Positions 25,558 through 38,835 of a stretch of 64,000 bases of DNA are shown here, piece after piece (within the stretch, counting starts at the first letter, position 1; each line of letters starts with the position of its first letter). The notes under the pieces were generated by a model. That model searched no databases and was not told the origin of the DNA. It was given only the letters and a program-made list of their open reading frames with translations. Source of the stretch: Apostichopus japonicus (lineage: Eukaryota > Echinodermata > Holothuroidea > Aspidochirotida > Stichopodidae); assembly GCF_037975245.1 (NCBI RefSeq), contig NC_092580.1, positions 1,895,501-1,959,500 of the forward strand. The letters run 5' to 3'. A program made the translations under genes and the position numbers.

Positions 25558-27766
25558 GTGAGTCATGCAGTCATTGTAGCAAAACTATATCATAGTTAGG
25601 GCCACTTACAGATAATGTAGTGTTTGTAGTCTCTCAACTCTCTTCAAACCTCTCTTCCCTCCCTGTCTGATGAACACACATCCCCCCTCCCCCCTCCCCC
25701 TCCCTATATGGTTCACGTTGTGATGTCTGCTTGTGTCACATCATCAAGTAGCTGCTTTTATGGCACAGAGGAAAGTTTATTAATGATTTTGTCTTCATTG
25801 ATTGATGTCATCCTTCCCTGGATCATTCCACCCTCTCACGATGGACTCTTTTGATTGACATTCTGGTACTGTTGACTAACCACAGACCATTCTACCTACA
25901 GATGTTGACCATTGCTGCACTTTTGCCACCTGACCAATACACTGATTCAATGACCAATCCACTGATGCTAACTGACCATTTTACTCTTGCTAACTGACCA
26001 TTCCACTGATGCCATTACTTCTAATTTCCAGTCATATTGACTCAATGACAATCCCACTGACATTGACTGTTGGTGTTGCAGGTGGACGATCCTGTTGATG
26101 TCAGTCCATGATTCTGTTGATGTTGATGTTGTTTCTGTTGATGTTGATGTCTGCCAGCTATTGGAGTGCTACCAGAACCATTCCTCTGACTAAACAGCCC
26201 GGGCAGTGTTCACATAAATAGTGATGATGTAATTTATTCAACTCTTTATATAAACGTGAGAGATCAGCAGTGTTGTATGAAGATAAATATCATCACACAG
26301 CAGACATAATACGACTAAAGAGATGTACACTGCACCACAAAAAATACCCTGCGATAAGCCATCTTGAAAATCAACCTGGTGGGAAGACATTTCAAGGTAG
26401 TCGAACAGTATAGGCCCCAAATAATAGCACGCTATAATTGCTAGAAGTTTTCAAAAAGTATTTTCCTGGAGGTCTTTACTCTTCAAATTGTTCTCAGACA
26501 TTGTTAAGGAACACACAAGATGACTGAATGTTCCAGTGAGGAAAATTTTCTTCAAAGGTTGTAATTAAAAACAGTTTAAGAATTTTGACCAAAAAGTGAC
26601 CATATTTGAATATCTAGCAATCTTTGGGGCCAATACAGCGTACCTTTAAAGTCTGCATGTTAAACTAAGTTAGAGCAATATTACAGAACAGAAATTGAGA
26701 CTCAGGTCTTTTCATCTTAGGATGTCATAAGGTTCTCCAGACTTTCAGCAACTTTCAACAAAATTACTCTTGTCCTCATCTCATCTTGTTGAAACTTCAT
26801 GTGATGTTTTAATATGCCAAGAATACAGTGAATCAATTAAAATCCCATCCCCCCCCCAAAAAAAAAACAGTGAACAATTAACAGTTTGAAAACAAAGTGA
26901 TGTATCTTATATGCAATCTTTAAAATTAAAAGTAGGGAGGATGTCAGAAACGTCTTTTTACTACACAGCCATGTTGATTGACAATCAGTAACTGTTTGGT
27001 GTCAGTTACTGAGCGGCTCACCATGTGTTATTCTTTACATTGTTAATATATTGCGTGCTTGTGTTCCTGGAGAATAAATTCATAGGACTTTTAGAGCCTG
27101 CGACAAAGATGGAACCGTGAGCAATAACCCACCTTGAATGGAAGAAATATCGATGGCCAACGACGCCCACAGGGAAAACTTTTCATTACTTACAAGGAGA
27201 TCATATTCAGCTTAACATGGTCGTCAGTCGGAGCACTAATTCATGCTTGCATAGAATTGCTTGCACAATTCTGTTGCTGCCAGTTTATGCTTTCTAAGAG
27301 GTTTCTGAAAGATGAGACCTCTGAGAACAACAAGCCCTGATCAATATTACTCTCTCTTGTTGGAGAACATGTCAAGGCACCATGGTTTGATGCGCCAACA
27401 AATTTCTGCCGATATCACGTTTATTTTCGGGTGTTGAAAAAACACTCCAAATGCCAAAAGAAAGGAAAGCGTGGAAAATTATTCAGTTACTTCTCGGTTT
27501 ACAGTCATTCATCACTCAGTTTTTTAACAACTTGAACATGTTTTTGCGGGTCTCTAAGAAATCGATATATTTTTTTTCAGGGTTTCTTTCATATTATTAA
27601 ACTTCTCTCTAATGCTCACGTTGACAGAATGTTTATGCAAAGGCTTGAGTTTGTTGTGAAGCTTTTGAGTGCAAGCAATAGTTTGGAAGTTTTGGAATTA
27701 ACAACATTAAAGCCTACTGAAGCATCAGATTAATTTGATAAACTGAATACTTTCAAGTATGCTGTC
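25558..27766. other. Intron, first part
   Basis: This is the intron between the transmembrane exon and the PPxY tail exon. It contains CT-rich runs near 25680-25705 and, at 25915-26060, loosely repeated ACTGACCATT-type motifs. No further exon is supported. Confidence 0.55.
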
Positions 27767-28058
27767 ATTGCAGTAGAGTTCCCTAACAGAACTGCACCTT
27801 AGGGATGTTATGCCTTATTGCTGTAGAGTTCCCTACTAGGTCTGCACATTAGGCAAGTGATTCCTTTATTGCTATAGAGTTCCCTATCAGGGAGTGCACC
27901 TTAGCGATGTGATGCCTCTATTGCTGTTGAGTTTACTAACAGGACTGCACCCTAGTGATGTTATGCTGTAGAGTTCCTTAACAGGACTGCACCATAGTGA
28001 TGTGATACCTCTATTGCTGTAGAGTTTACTAACAGGACTGCACCTTAGTGATGTGATC
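27767..28058. repeat. 51-bp minisatellite in the intron
   Basis: About five to six copies of a 51-52-bp unit containing TTGCTGTAGAGTTCCCTA and GGACTGCACCTTAG. Copy starts at 27817, 27868 and 27920 fix the period; one copy is shortened. It ends about 160 bases before the terminal exon. Confidence 0.88.
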
Positions 28059-28216
28059 CAGTACTTCATTTACGTTTCTGGCAAGCAATGTGTCGGTGAT
28101 ATTTCAGAATCGAGTAACACACAATATCATTGCCATAACTATATAAAAAGTGTGTGCAACTAATACAGAGCTAATTAAGTTTATAGTTGAATGGTTTCAT
28201 TTTTCATACTCTACAG

Positions 28217-28602
28217 GAATAGAATCCTTGGAAGCCAATAACTATATTCCACCTAGCTACAGCCAATGTGTGCATTCAACGCCAAACAGCCCAATTGAAT
28301 CAGAAGTCTTTCTCAGCCCTGCTCATTCCAATCAAAGCGTCCGGGCGTGGCATCAGCTCCAAAGAGCGCAAAGAACTCCTGACAGCCCACCCCCGACCTA
28401 CGATGCCATCATTGGCATATGCAAGCAATGCAGTCAGTTACGAAGGGGTGGGCGCAACAAAATGAGACATATGAAGAGCTTAGGCAGCGAACCAGCACTG
28501 ATACGATACACTCGAGGGCAGCAGATACTATTTTCAGATCAACGACCAATCTCTCTTCCAACAACTCCTCAGGATGACATTGAGATGCAAGAAGTCAGAT
28601 GA
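28217..28602 (+). CDS. Terminal exon: cytoplasmic tail with two PPxY motifs
   Basis: The exon follows CTCTACAG and starts with GA, completing the codon begun by the A left at 25557 (AGA, Arg). It then runs 127 codons to TGA at 28600-28602. The tail carries PPSY (IPPSYSQC) near its start and PPPTY (DSPPPTYDAI) mid-way, plus several SP/TP sites and a basic patch (RRGGRNKMR). PPxY motifs are known ligands of WW domains, as in NEDD4-type ubiquitin ligases and YAP-type adaptors. I infer that trafficking or turnover of this membrane protein is controlled through such partners. Paired PPxY motifs occur in several unrelated single-pass families (LDLRAD, PMEPA1, PRRG and others). The visible sequence does not let me choose among them. 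Confidence 0.75.
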
Positions 28603-28635
28603 CAACTAAAGATGGGGTGGGTTTAGGGAGATATA

Positions 28636-29790
28636 GTACTACAATAAAAGGAACAGTTTGGGTGCTGTGAGATGTCTGAAATAGAACTATACTTATAGAA
28701 CCATAAGGTGCAGCGAGGTGTCTAAAGTAATAATTCATTAAAAGGAACAGTTTGGGTGAAATGAGGTTTCTAAAGTAATTCTACACAGACAACCATTGGG
28801 TGCAGTGAGGTGTCTGAAATAGTACTACAATAAAAGAACTTGTTGGTGTTGGGAGATGTCTGAAATATTACTACACTGACGGAACCATTGGGTGCAGTGA
28901 GGTGTCTTAAATAGTACTACAATGAAAGAACTTGTTGGTGTTGGGAGGTGTCTGAAATATTACGACACTGACGGAACCATTGGGTCAGTTAGGTGTCTAA
29001 AGTAATACTACATTAAAAGGAACAGTTTGGGTGCAGTGAGGTTTCTAAAGTAGTTCTACACAGACAACCATTGGGTCAGTGAGGTGTCTGAAGTAAGACT
29101 ACATTAAAAGGAACGGTTTGGGTGCAGTGAGGTTTCTAAAGTAGTTCTACACAGACAACCATTGGGTCAGTGAGGTGTCTAAAGTAATACTACATTAAAA
29201 GGAACAGTTTGGGTGCAGTGAGGTTTCTAAAGTAGTTCTACACAGACAACCATTGGGTCAGTGAGGTGTCTGAAGTAAGACTACATTAAAAGGAACAGTT
29301 TGGGTGCAGTGAGGTTTCTAAAGTAGTTCTACACCGACAACCATTGGGTCAGTGAGGTGTCTGAAGTAAGACTACATTAAAAGGAACAGTTTGGGTGCAG
29401 TGAGGTTTCTAAAGTAGTTCTACACAGACAACCATTGGGTCAGTGAGGTGTCTGAAGTAAAACTACATTAAAAGGAACAGTTTGGGTGCAGTGAGGTTTC
29501 TAAAGTAGTTCTACACAGACAACCATTGGGTCAGTGAGGTGTCTGAAGTAAGACTACATTAAAAGGAACAGTTTGGGTGCAGTGAGGTTTCTAAAGTAGT
29601 TCTACACCGACAACCATTGGGTCAGTGAGGTGTCTGAAGTAAGACTACATTAAAAGGAACAGTTTGGGTGCAGTGAGGTTTCTAAAGTAGTACTACAATG
29701 AAAGAACTTGTTGGTGTTGGGAGGTGTCTGAAATATTACTTCAATAAAAGGAACAGTTTGGGCGCAGTGAGGTGTCTGTACTGATATGTT
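28636..29790. repeat. 91-bp minisatellite immediately after the PPxY stop
   Basis: About twelve copies of a unit of about 91 bp, made of three related sub-motifs: ACTACATTAAAAGGAACAGT, GTGCAGTGAGGTTTCTAAAG and ACCATTGGGTCAGTGAGGTG. The middle copies are nearly identical and the outer ones diverged. It begins about 35 bases after the stop codon, so it may be part of the 3' untranslated region or lie just beyond the gene end. Confidence 0.92.
28643..28648 (+). promoter_or_regulatory. Possible polyadenylation signal AATAAA
   Basis: AATAAA lies 41 bases after the stop of the PPxY exon, at the very start of the 91-bp repeat array. Later repeat copies carry ATTAAA at the equivalent place, so the true cleavage site cannot be fixed by eye. 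Confidence 0.35.
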
Positions 29791-32700
29791 GGAAATAGTA
29801 CATATAACTGATAAGAAGAAGTGCCTTCATAGATGATTGTATGAATGTTAAAGTGAGATGCTATTGAGCTATCACTACACACAAAGTACTATAAGTAACT
29901 ATAATTGCATCTTGTGATGTATAGGAAACAGAAGTCATTGGGTGAGTGAAGGAGTATTGGCTCCCACGTTCAGCATGCTATAAATTACATTAAATGTCCT
30001 AAAGTATTTTGCAGTCCGAGCTGGTTCTGATTCTCCAGACAGCTCCCAGACATTCAGGAGTGTTAAAACTGTCAATTAAAATGTGTAGTGTTGGAAAATG
30101 CCTTGAGAATTGACAGTACATTCCTTGTTTTGGTTTGTACATGAATGTCCAGTACTTGGTTGACTTTTCAATGTATTCAAAGACAATACTCATGACTTGT
30201 ACGTTAAAAACGCATGGAATATGACTCGTAGTGATAGGTTCTGAGACAATTTCAAGGGTGGATGAAGGATTCTGTGCAGTCCCTTACTTTACACAAGGTC
30301 AATGGAATGCCTCGTTATCCTGGGTTAAACTTTTACGCTGCAGGTAGGACAGATATTAGGGGTGTAACCACATATACTTCTGGAGGCCCCTCCCCCCCCA
30401 AAAAAAATAATAAATCAAGGGGGATCAGCCAACTGTGCACCTCTTTCCCACAGGCAGACAAAATATAAAAAATCCAAGTGCACTGTAGATAAATGTATGT
30501 GTGGTACAACCTAAAGAGTACAAAAGTTGTTGGTTGCACCCCTGACACCCCTTTCTATATTTCTGTCATGAAGTAAGTGATTGCATATTAATTATGTCTA
30601 CTTTCATTGTTTTGAAGGCCAATCAGTAACGTTAAGTGCATGGAGTACGTTTGTATTATCAACATGTGCACAAGTCATCAGCTGTTTCAATTTATGATCA
30701 AAAACCTGTTTATTATTGATATCTCCTGAATGAGGAAAATCAAGAATTCAACAAAGTCTTTCTTAATTAGTAAACTGCATAAATATTGAGCTATTAATGG
30801 ACGTGATGTTATGATTGTTTATCGTACATGTGGTTTAATTTCCAAGTATGAAAGGTTTTAAGGTAGATTGCCTAAGGGTTAGAGGGTTAGGATTATGTTT
30901 ATAAGATACAAGGTTAAAGTTATAATATGCTTTAAGGTAACATCTTTAAGGTAGGGTGGTATAGTTGACCTATTATCACAAAGACCGTGGGTGGGCTATT
31001 AGGTACAATATGTATTAAGGTACAGAGGGAGGCTGATGGAAGATTATCTCAGTTATCTGATCTCTACTTGAGATATACAGTATTGGTTGATTCTTAGTAA
31101 GTCAGAGTATAACACTGATACATACTGCAGCATACTCTAGCACCCCTGATTAATCTACATTGCTCATATTGAAATATGGTCACAAATTCTTACTTTTAAT
31201 ATTTCTCTTTTCTCTGACCATGATCATAATATTATGATTTAACCACAACCTTGAACTAATTTATTCAGTATACTGTCTTCACCCCAATTAGGCAGATGTT
31301 TGTGCAATTAAAAATTTCAGCTCTTTCAAAGTTAATGAAATAGACAATTCTTCACGAAGCAGGGTATTCTTAAGATAATAAGTATTTCTAAGGCCAGATG
31401 TAATGACGGCTATGCTAAGAGTGAACTCTTTAATTGCTCAGTTTTAATATGTTGTTGTTTGTGTTTTGTTGTTGTTTGTTTGTACAATGTGTAGTAAACA
31501 AAACTACCTTCTGATCAATTAATCTATTGGTGTACCCAACATTTGTACCCTGCTTGTACAAAGTTTGGCAATAATGCTCTGAAATATTCATATTCTTTGA
31601 AGAATGTATACATATGGCTGAAGATCTTCTTATGATAAACAGAATACATTAATTGCCTACCAAAATTTAGCAACAAAAAAACTTTAAAGCACAAAAAGAA
31701 AAGTTTTTGCAGATGCAGTACAGGGAGAAATGTAACTGACTGCTCATGCACTCATTGAATGAAATATGAATTATGAACTACAAAAATATCATGTTCCCAG
31801 TAAACTTTGTGAAATGTGTTCTGTCTTCCGTTTTGCTTTGAATTTAATTATTCGTGGACTATGTAGATGAATAAATAAATAAGTATTCTTCATAGACAAC
31901 AATCACAATAGAATGCTAATAAAAAATATTTAAAAAATAAATCAAAGTAAATGTTGCTTGTCTTGCACAAAGAACAATCTAATAATGTTATAGCTATTTA
32001 TCTAAGTAAAAAAATATTTATAAATTTTATAACAGAAAGGCACACTATTGATATGAATAATGTGTTCTGGATATGTAATGAATATGTTGTATGTGGTGTG
32101 AACAAATTGATTGCGAATACTAAGCAGGTTGAAGTGAAAATAGAAGCTCTCATTCTGTTTTATGATTTCAAGTTCTGCAAAAACAATAAAACTACACAAA
32201 CTAGTCCTGTTCTTTATAGCAGCTATGAAGCTTTCTTGATTTTGAAATAAACTGTACAACATGTGGTCTTTATAACTTATGTATAGATTTAATTATACGG
32301 CCTAGGCTTGCTGGCTACACCCGAAAATATTGCTACTGAGCGGATGAGATATCACTATATTAGGTGGAAATATTGTTGTAATTTTGGATGTTTTCAAGAA
32401 TTAACCTACTGTACTATTTCATCTATATCTCAAGGGGAATGAGACTTAATATTTCCTGTTGGTAATTCGATATACAAACATATAGCATTCATGGTCTTTC
32501 TTGAGTTTTATCATTTACTAAATTCATTGAAATTTCAGGTTTTTCTTACAAGCCTTCAAGATATTCTTTGTAAAATCACAAATGTGCTTTTTTCTATCAG
32601 TTAATTGTTCTCCTATTTGCTTTGTCTGTAATTTAATTTGTTTTTTTTCTTCTCAATTTTAGTCTGCCCTTTGTTTGTCTTTGAAATATAACCTTTGCAA

Positions 32701-32884
32701 CTTGCAATGTAATACAGCAATATATCACATGGACCACAGTTGGCTGTAAAAATAATTATTAAAACTGTAGATATATATGAAAATAGCTTAGAAAATTTGC
32801 AATGAAGACATTTTTTTTCTAATTGATGGTATTATACAATTTTTAACAATCCTTGTGAACATCTTGATCACCATTCAGTGATCA
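29791..32884. other. No gene seen; possible small inverted-repeat element
   Basis: AT-rich. At about 30357-30544 a roughly 188-bp block begins with AGGGGTGTAACCA and ends with TGGTTGCACCCCT, imperfect inverted ends (12 of 13 match). No target duplication is clear, so an element is only possible. Confidence 0.35.
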
Positions 32885-33230
32885 TGGTTTATTGTCTGGT
32901 AGATCCTGATTGGCCAGTCAGTCTCATGGTTTATTGTCTGGTAGATCCTGATTGGTCAGTCAATCTCTTGGTTTATAGTCTGGTAGAACCTGATTGGTCA
33001 GTTACTTTCATGATTTATAGTCTGGTAGATCCTGATTGGTCAGTCAGTCTCTTGGTTTATAGTCTGGTAGATCCTGATTGGTCAGTTACTTTCATGATTT
33101 ATAGTCTGGTAGATCCTGATTGGTCAGTCAGTCTCATGGTTTTTAGTCTGGTAGATCCTGATTGGCCAGTTACTTTCAAGGTTTATAGTATGGTAGATTG
33201 GCCAGTGACTTTCATGGTTTATCACAACAG
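32885..33230. repeat. 42-bp minisatellite, open in one frame
   Basis: About eight copies of a 42-bp unit containing TAGTCTGGTAGATCCTGATT and GGTCAGT. Because 42 is a multiple of three, one plus-strand frame stays open for 124 codons with a 14-residue period (YSLVDPDWSV). I judge it a non-coding repeat, since it has no exon context. Confidence 0.9.
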
Positions 33231-36200
33231 TCTCGGTATTGACCCATATTGATGTTGTACATCTTGATAGGGTTGTCAGTTGTGGTATTGTTTACCATGA
33301 TTGCATTAGGTGATGTGTTAAGTTCATAATAATCCAAATGACCCACTTGTCAAGAATAATTCTAAAATCTAAATGATTTGTCATGTTCATAGACTTTATA
33401 GCTGAAGACAGATCAAGTTATTGGAAGAAGAAAAAGGAAAAACATCTGTAGATGAAGGACTACTCGCTTGGGTTGATCAAAAGTGAGATAATTTAGAGCT
33501 TTCAAGTTTCTCTATACACCAAAAATAAAAGAGGGTTATTTTGGGATCTTTTTGAATGATGTTGTAAATATCCTGTTGTGAAAGGCACTGATAGCTCATT
33601 AATTAGCAGCATGCCACCTCTTGGGTAGAATTTGTTATCAAGTCGAGTTGCATGATCTGTCAAAGACATATTACCGGTACCAATTAATATTTAATTTCTA
33701 ACCAGAGGCGTTTTTGCAGACCCACGCTTGGTTTAGTTATTTTACGAATTAATGACGAGTCAGCCAACAGAATAATTTGCATGTTGACGCATGCTTGCCT
33801 CTTACAGTTGATTGGGAACCAGTGAAGGAAGAAGGAACTGCATTTCATTACCGTTGAATATTTGAATAAATCAACATTGTTCTCACATTTCAAATCTTGC
33901 GCAAGCTTTCCCCAGAAAATGTACAGAGGGAAAACAAGAACATCCAGTTTTCCCTTTGCTGGGATTTTTTGTCAAGTCAGCTCATTTAGCCAGAAAATCG
34001 ATAGAATTTGTGCAGAAGCAATTTGGGCTGAGGTGCTTGTGTTGCTTCCGTGGTTAATTTGAAAGAAGAGGAAATCTCTAATAGAGCAAACGCTAAACAG
34101 AGAAAGCAGCTGTTTGTGTTGAATTGGGTTTAAATAGTGCAATTTAAGGTTCAGGTGATTGAAAAAACAGTTAAATATTTTGGAAAACTTTCTCTTTACC
34201 TGGAGACAAAATTTTAGAATTGTATGGAATCGTTAGCAATGACTTATAGCTCCATAAAAACACTCCAGGTTGATTGTCTCTAAGGTCTGGTTAACCTCAA
34301 TCATGTCTTGACTAACACTTAGTTAGGTTTGGTAAACTTTGCAACCTGGTGGCAAACATTCAGACACTTACTTTAAAGAGAACATTCTTCATGGCTTTAA
34401 TATGACACCTTGACATAATTAATGTTATATGATATCATTAACAATGACACTCTGGTCTCGTTCTCAATGTTAGTGTCAAATTGAAGATGGTTTATATTAG
34501 ATTTGCCTGCCTCTCCTAGTCTTCTCAACAAGGTGTCTTTATGTGACCGCAATAAATGATTGTCACAAATTTCCTTGAAATCTTATAGTTTTCGTTCGAG
34601 TCATCTTAGTGTAAGTGTGAGTGTGTAATACACAGACGATCAGTTTGACAGATTCAGGTTATGATTCAGGTTCTAAGAGTTTAGTTCAATTAGGTCAATA
34701 ACATTGAAACAGATCAAGAACCTTTGTTTACTTGGTATCATTTTCACCATCTCTATTATTTGTCAGTTCATAAGATATGGTACACTTGTGACTGAAAACT
34801 TTGATATTGAACTCTGTGCTTATGATCATGAACTTGAGAAATGTTTCCTCTCTTAATGGCCCGCGGTTTGTCAGTTCACTTGAAAGTATCATGTTTGGGT
34901 ATATTTGATCGTTCGGTTAACGCAATGTGTGTTACGCAGCTTAGCACTCTAGAAATGGAGCAAACCTACTCCACCTGCGGGTTTCGATCAAGTGCAAAAT
35001 TATTCCCAAGCATGAAATGGATTACTATAGACCACCAGAATTTGATTCCCTTTTGTAGCCCATGAAGAAGACATGTGTAGGCCATGAAAAAGACATACCC
35101 TATCGTTAGTATGTAGGCCTAATGTTATATAGAGGGGTTATGGTAGTATTTGGTGCTATGTAGCTCAATGGGATTAGAGGATTAGTTGTACTGTAAGAGT
35201 GAAATAGGACTTATTAGCTGGATCCTGATTTCTTAAAAATGATGTTTTTGTCTACATCATTAGAGCTTTAAGCATTAAGCTCACATGTTGTGCGTTATGA
35301 ATGTAGTATATATTTATGCATAATTTTATTTCTTTTGATATCATTAAACATATAGGATTAAAGCTCCTCTCATCTGATGTGATTATTGGTAAAGTAGAAA
35401 TTCAAGAGATGGTGTCATGTCTGTATCATCTCCTTATATTAAATTTAAATCCTGTTTCTCTTCATAAACATTACAGATATCATTCCCATAGCAACCTGTG
35501 AGAATGTTTATATTATTTGTAATATTGATATTTGTAAATATTTTAATTTGATCACTTTCAGCTTAAAATGTATGATCCATCAGACCTTGCAGCAATCATC
35601 TAAGCATATAGAACTAAATTGAATTGACAATCATCTAACTTATAATAAATAAGTAAAAAATAAACATAGGGAGTGATTGGTTAGCAGGGGATGTGGTGGT
35701 TTGGGCTAAATCTAATGAGTGAGTTTCTCGATGACTGAATTATTTTTGTTTGTCTTAGAGAGCACAATTATTTTCTGTCATAAGCTAATTGTAGAAGAAG
35801 AAATTAAGTGTTCTGGAGTAATATTTATTTATAGCTGCAGATTGTTGTGAATTATATAACAAAATGAAATGTTCCATGAAGAGATTAAAGTATTTCATTT
35901 GACTTTATATTAATCAATTATAATAATTAATTTAGCTTAGGAGAAATGCATTATGTAAATAAAATGATAGCTAGTCAAATTTATATTTTTCATATCAGTG
36001 GAAAACAAGATTTTTCTTTAGAAACAAAAAAAAAATGGAAAAAATGGAAATAAAAATGTTATTTTCTTTCTTTTGTATTATTATCATCATCAACATCATT
36101 CCACAAATAAAGTGTGGTAGTATAAGCATAAACAATGTGTTAATTCTTTATTTGTAACAATTATTTCTATTGTTATAAGCTCAGAAGAATGAGGATGAAT

Positions 36201-37139
36201 TCAAGATATGTTAATCTTGCCATAAATGCACATGTGAAAATTGAAATCCTACATGACACTATTTACCTGCAGTGTGATATCTCCAGACTGTGAAAATGAA
36301 TGAAAATACATTTTTTTTTGGTGGTTACAATGACAAGGCTACTGCTCCATAATCATTTTGCCCAAAACACAGAATATCTAGAGTCATGTAAAGTTGGTGT
36401 TTCATATTATACAAATATTGCCCATCAATTGTCAACTTTTGAAGCCATCGCCTTTAAACCATCATTCCAGCTGTGATTTCATATTGTTTTCAAAGACCTC
36501 TTTTTCTTCAATTGCTCTATTCTGTTTAACAAATTCCAAATTTTGCTAAAGAGAATGATTTTCTAAGATGTTTGGTGCAGTATATAAGGCCTGTTTCTGC
36601 AATGAATGCTGATTGCATGTTAACAGTCCAGAATATAGTATTTAACACATGTATAGTTAGTATCATTAAGTGGCTTATCCATCAAGTCTGCTTGAAGGTG
36701 CATACGTTTCCCATTGAATGGAATCAGAAAGGTGTTAATCAACCAAGCCATCAATTTCAACTTTAATCTTGCAGCAAATGCTAAAAAATTTGAGGCAATT
36801 TTAAAATGCTAACAGAATAATTTCAGCCAGAAGATAAAATAAAAATAAAAAAAACTTTCATTCCTAAGAGAGTAGACGATTCCTATTTACATCATTTTTT
36901 GTATTTCTTCGTTCAAAACAAATATCAATGAGAAAATGAAAGGGAACCTGCCTACCTTACAAAAGACATATCTAATAGGATTTTTAGCACAAATTATGTC
37001 TAATATGTATTCATCCAATGAGCACACAATGATAATCATAACCATATTAAATAGCCTATTAGGCATGTTACAACAGGCATAATCCTGTACTGTGGTTTTA
37101 CACTACTTGGCTATCAAATCTTATACAATTTTTTTTTTT
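33231..37139. other. No gene seen
   Basis: AT-rich sequence, probably intronic or intergenic. I found no exon with splice borders and no ordered repeat. Confidence 0.5.
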
Positions 37140-37168
37140 AAATTGATATATGTATATATATATATATA

Positions 37169-37239
<71 letters not shown>

Positions 37240-37250
37240 CTATATATATG
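37140..37250. repeat. (TA)n microsatellite
   Basis: A long run of TA with a short TG interruption near 37170-37180. Confidence 0.95.
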
Positions 37251-37654
37251 CGATATTTGATTTGACTGTTTAATACTGTCTATGATGATACACAATATAA
37301 TGACGGCTGTTTTGTACAATTTATGTCCATGGTCGATGGATGGGAGATACTAGACACATGTAGGGCACCCTAAGGTGGAATGACTCATACTTAATACTCT
37401 AACACACAGTCTTGACAATAGATGACAGGTGTAGGTAATCAATGCATCCAAACATTACAGCATGTTACAGCAGCAACGCTGAATCTGGCCAGCACAGTAA
37501 AGCCATTACAATATGTACGGTGAGTTTGATTAGGAGAGCATTAGAGTATGTGTGTAAAGAATCTTTGATGGCTAGCTCATGATGAAAGGGGAACACAAAT
37601 ATGAAACAGAGGAAGATGGAGTACAATTAGTTTGGATCAAATAATGCCTGTCCG

Positions 37655-37925
37655 GACACAAGGATCACATGCCATCAAGTGGCAGGTTGGAACAATAATG
37701 CTTCCCCTGCCAGCCTGATCACATGCCAATAAGTGGCAGGTTGGATCAATAATGCTTCCCCGACCACCAGGATCACATGCAATCAAGTGGCAGGTTGGAT
37801 CAATAATGCTTCCCCTGCCAGCCTGATCACATGCCATCAAGTGGCAGGTTGGATCAATAATGCTTCCCCTGCCAGCTTGATCACATGCCATCAAGTGGCA
37901 GGTTGGATCAATAATGCCTCCCCAG
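37655..37925. repeat. 54-bp minisatellite, open on both strands
   Basis: Five copies of a 54-bp unit containing CATCAAGTGGCAGGTTGGAT and AATAATGCTTCCCC. Copy starts at 37662 and 37716 give the period. As 54 is divisible by three, both strands keep open frames (18-residue period, for example IIDPTCHLMACD on the minus strand). No exon signals accompany it. Confidence 0.9.
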
Positions 37926-38469
37926 TAGTTTAATTGCCATATATCTAGGTTATGGTACCTATTAAATGCTTTATGCATCCAAAGTTATCTCAGCTTTTGC
38001 CTATTTTTGCAATAAAGTGTAGGAGACACTTTACACTAGAATCTGGACTGAATGAACAAAAGTCAAAATGCCAGGTCAGTGAAGTTATCATCGTCAACAA
38101 ACTCAGGGACTTTTATCCAAGCAGAAACATTTGCAGTTTCAACAATAACAGCGTAAAATGTTATAATGAAACAAGCATAAACTGTGTATTCCATGTTAAG
38201 AGAATGTAAATACGTACACCACTGAGTAATATACAATGCCACTCACAGACTGTGGCAAGCTGTTTTCATTTAATTGGATCAGATCTGGATATTATGAAAT
38301 CTTTACAAACCTTACAGAGGCCATGGCACGAAAAATTGAACGAATCGAGTGTAATTCCCTCAAAATCTATGATAAAATCTAAAATCTATGTTGAAAACTG
38401 TTCTCATCACCCTTAAAACCTAAGCACTAATGAGTAATTAAAGTTTTAAAAGCAGACCCCTGAAAAACG
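37926..38469. other. No gene seen
   Basis: AT-rich unique sequence between the 54-bp array and the transposon-like element. Confidence 0.5.
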
Positions 38470-38835
38470 CAGTGGCGGAGCTAGGGGTATTGGTCAGAGG
38501 GGGCGAGACTGTTTGGGCGCTTTCGACTTTATCTAAGCGGAGCGCCACCACAGGTTGGCGCGGAGCGTGCAGAAATTTTTTGAGTAAAGATACTCCCTAG
38601 ATCGCCGGAAATGACCCTTTCCGGGCCTTGCTAATTTGCAGATAAACGAAGAATAAATTTGATGTCAACGCCAACAAAATGTGACAAATGTCAATAGGTA
38701 GATGAGAGCGCAATAAAAAAAAGTCAATAATCGCGAAAGTAAAAAGTGGTAAATAGCAGTCCATCTGAGTCCGTCAGGGGGGGGGGGGGTGGGGTGGTGG
38801 GCATCCGCCCTGACTGTATGGACGCCCCGCCACTG
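38470..38835. mobile_element. Second MITE-like element, CAGTGGCG termini, ~366 bp
   Basis: It starts with CAGTGGCGGAGCTAGG and ends with GACGCCCCGCCACTG, whose reverse complement begins CAGTGGCGGGGCGTC. The nine terminal bases therefore form a perfect inverted repeat. Its length and end sequence resemble the hAT-like element at 17905, but the interiors differ. No 8-bp target duplication is visible, so the insertion may be old or the boundaries imprecise. No transposase frame is present. Confidence 0.6.
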
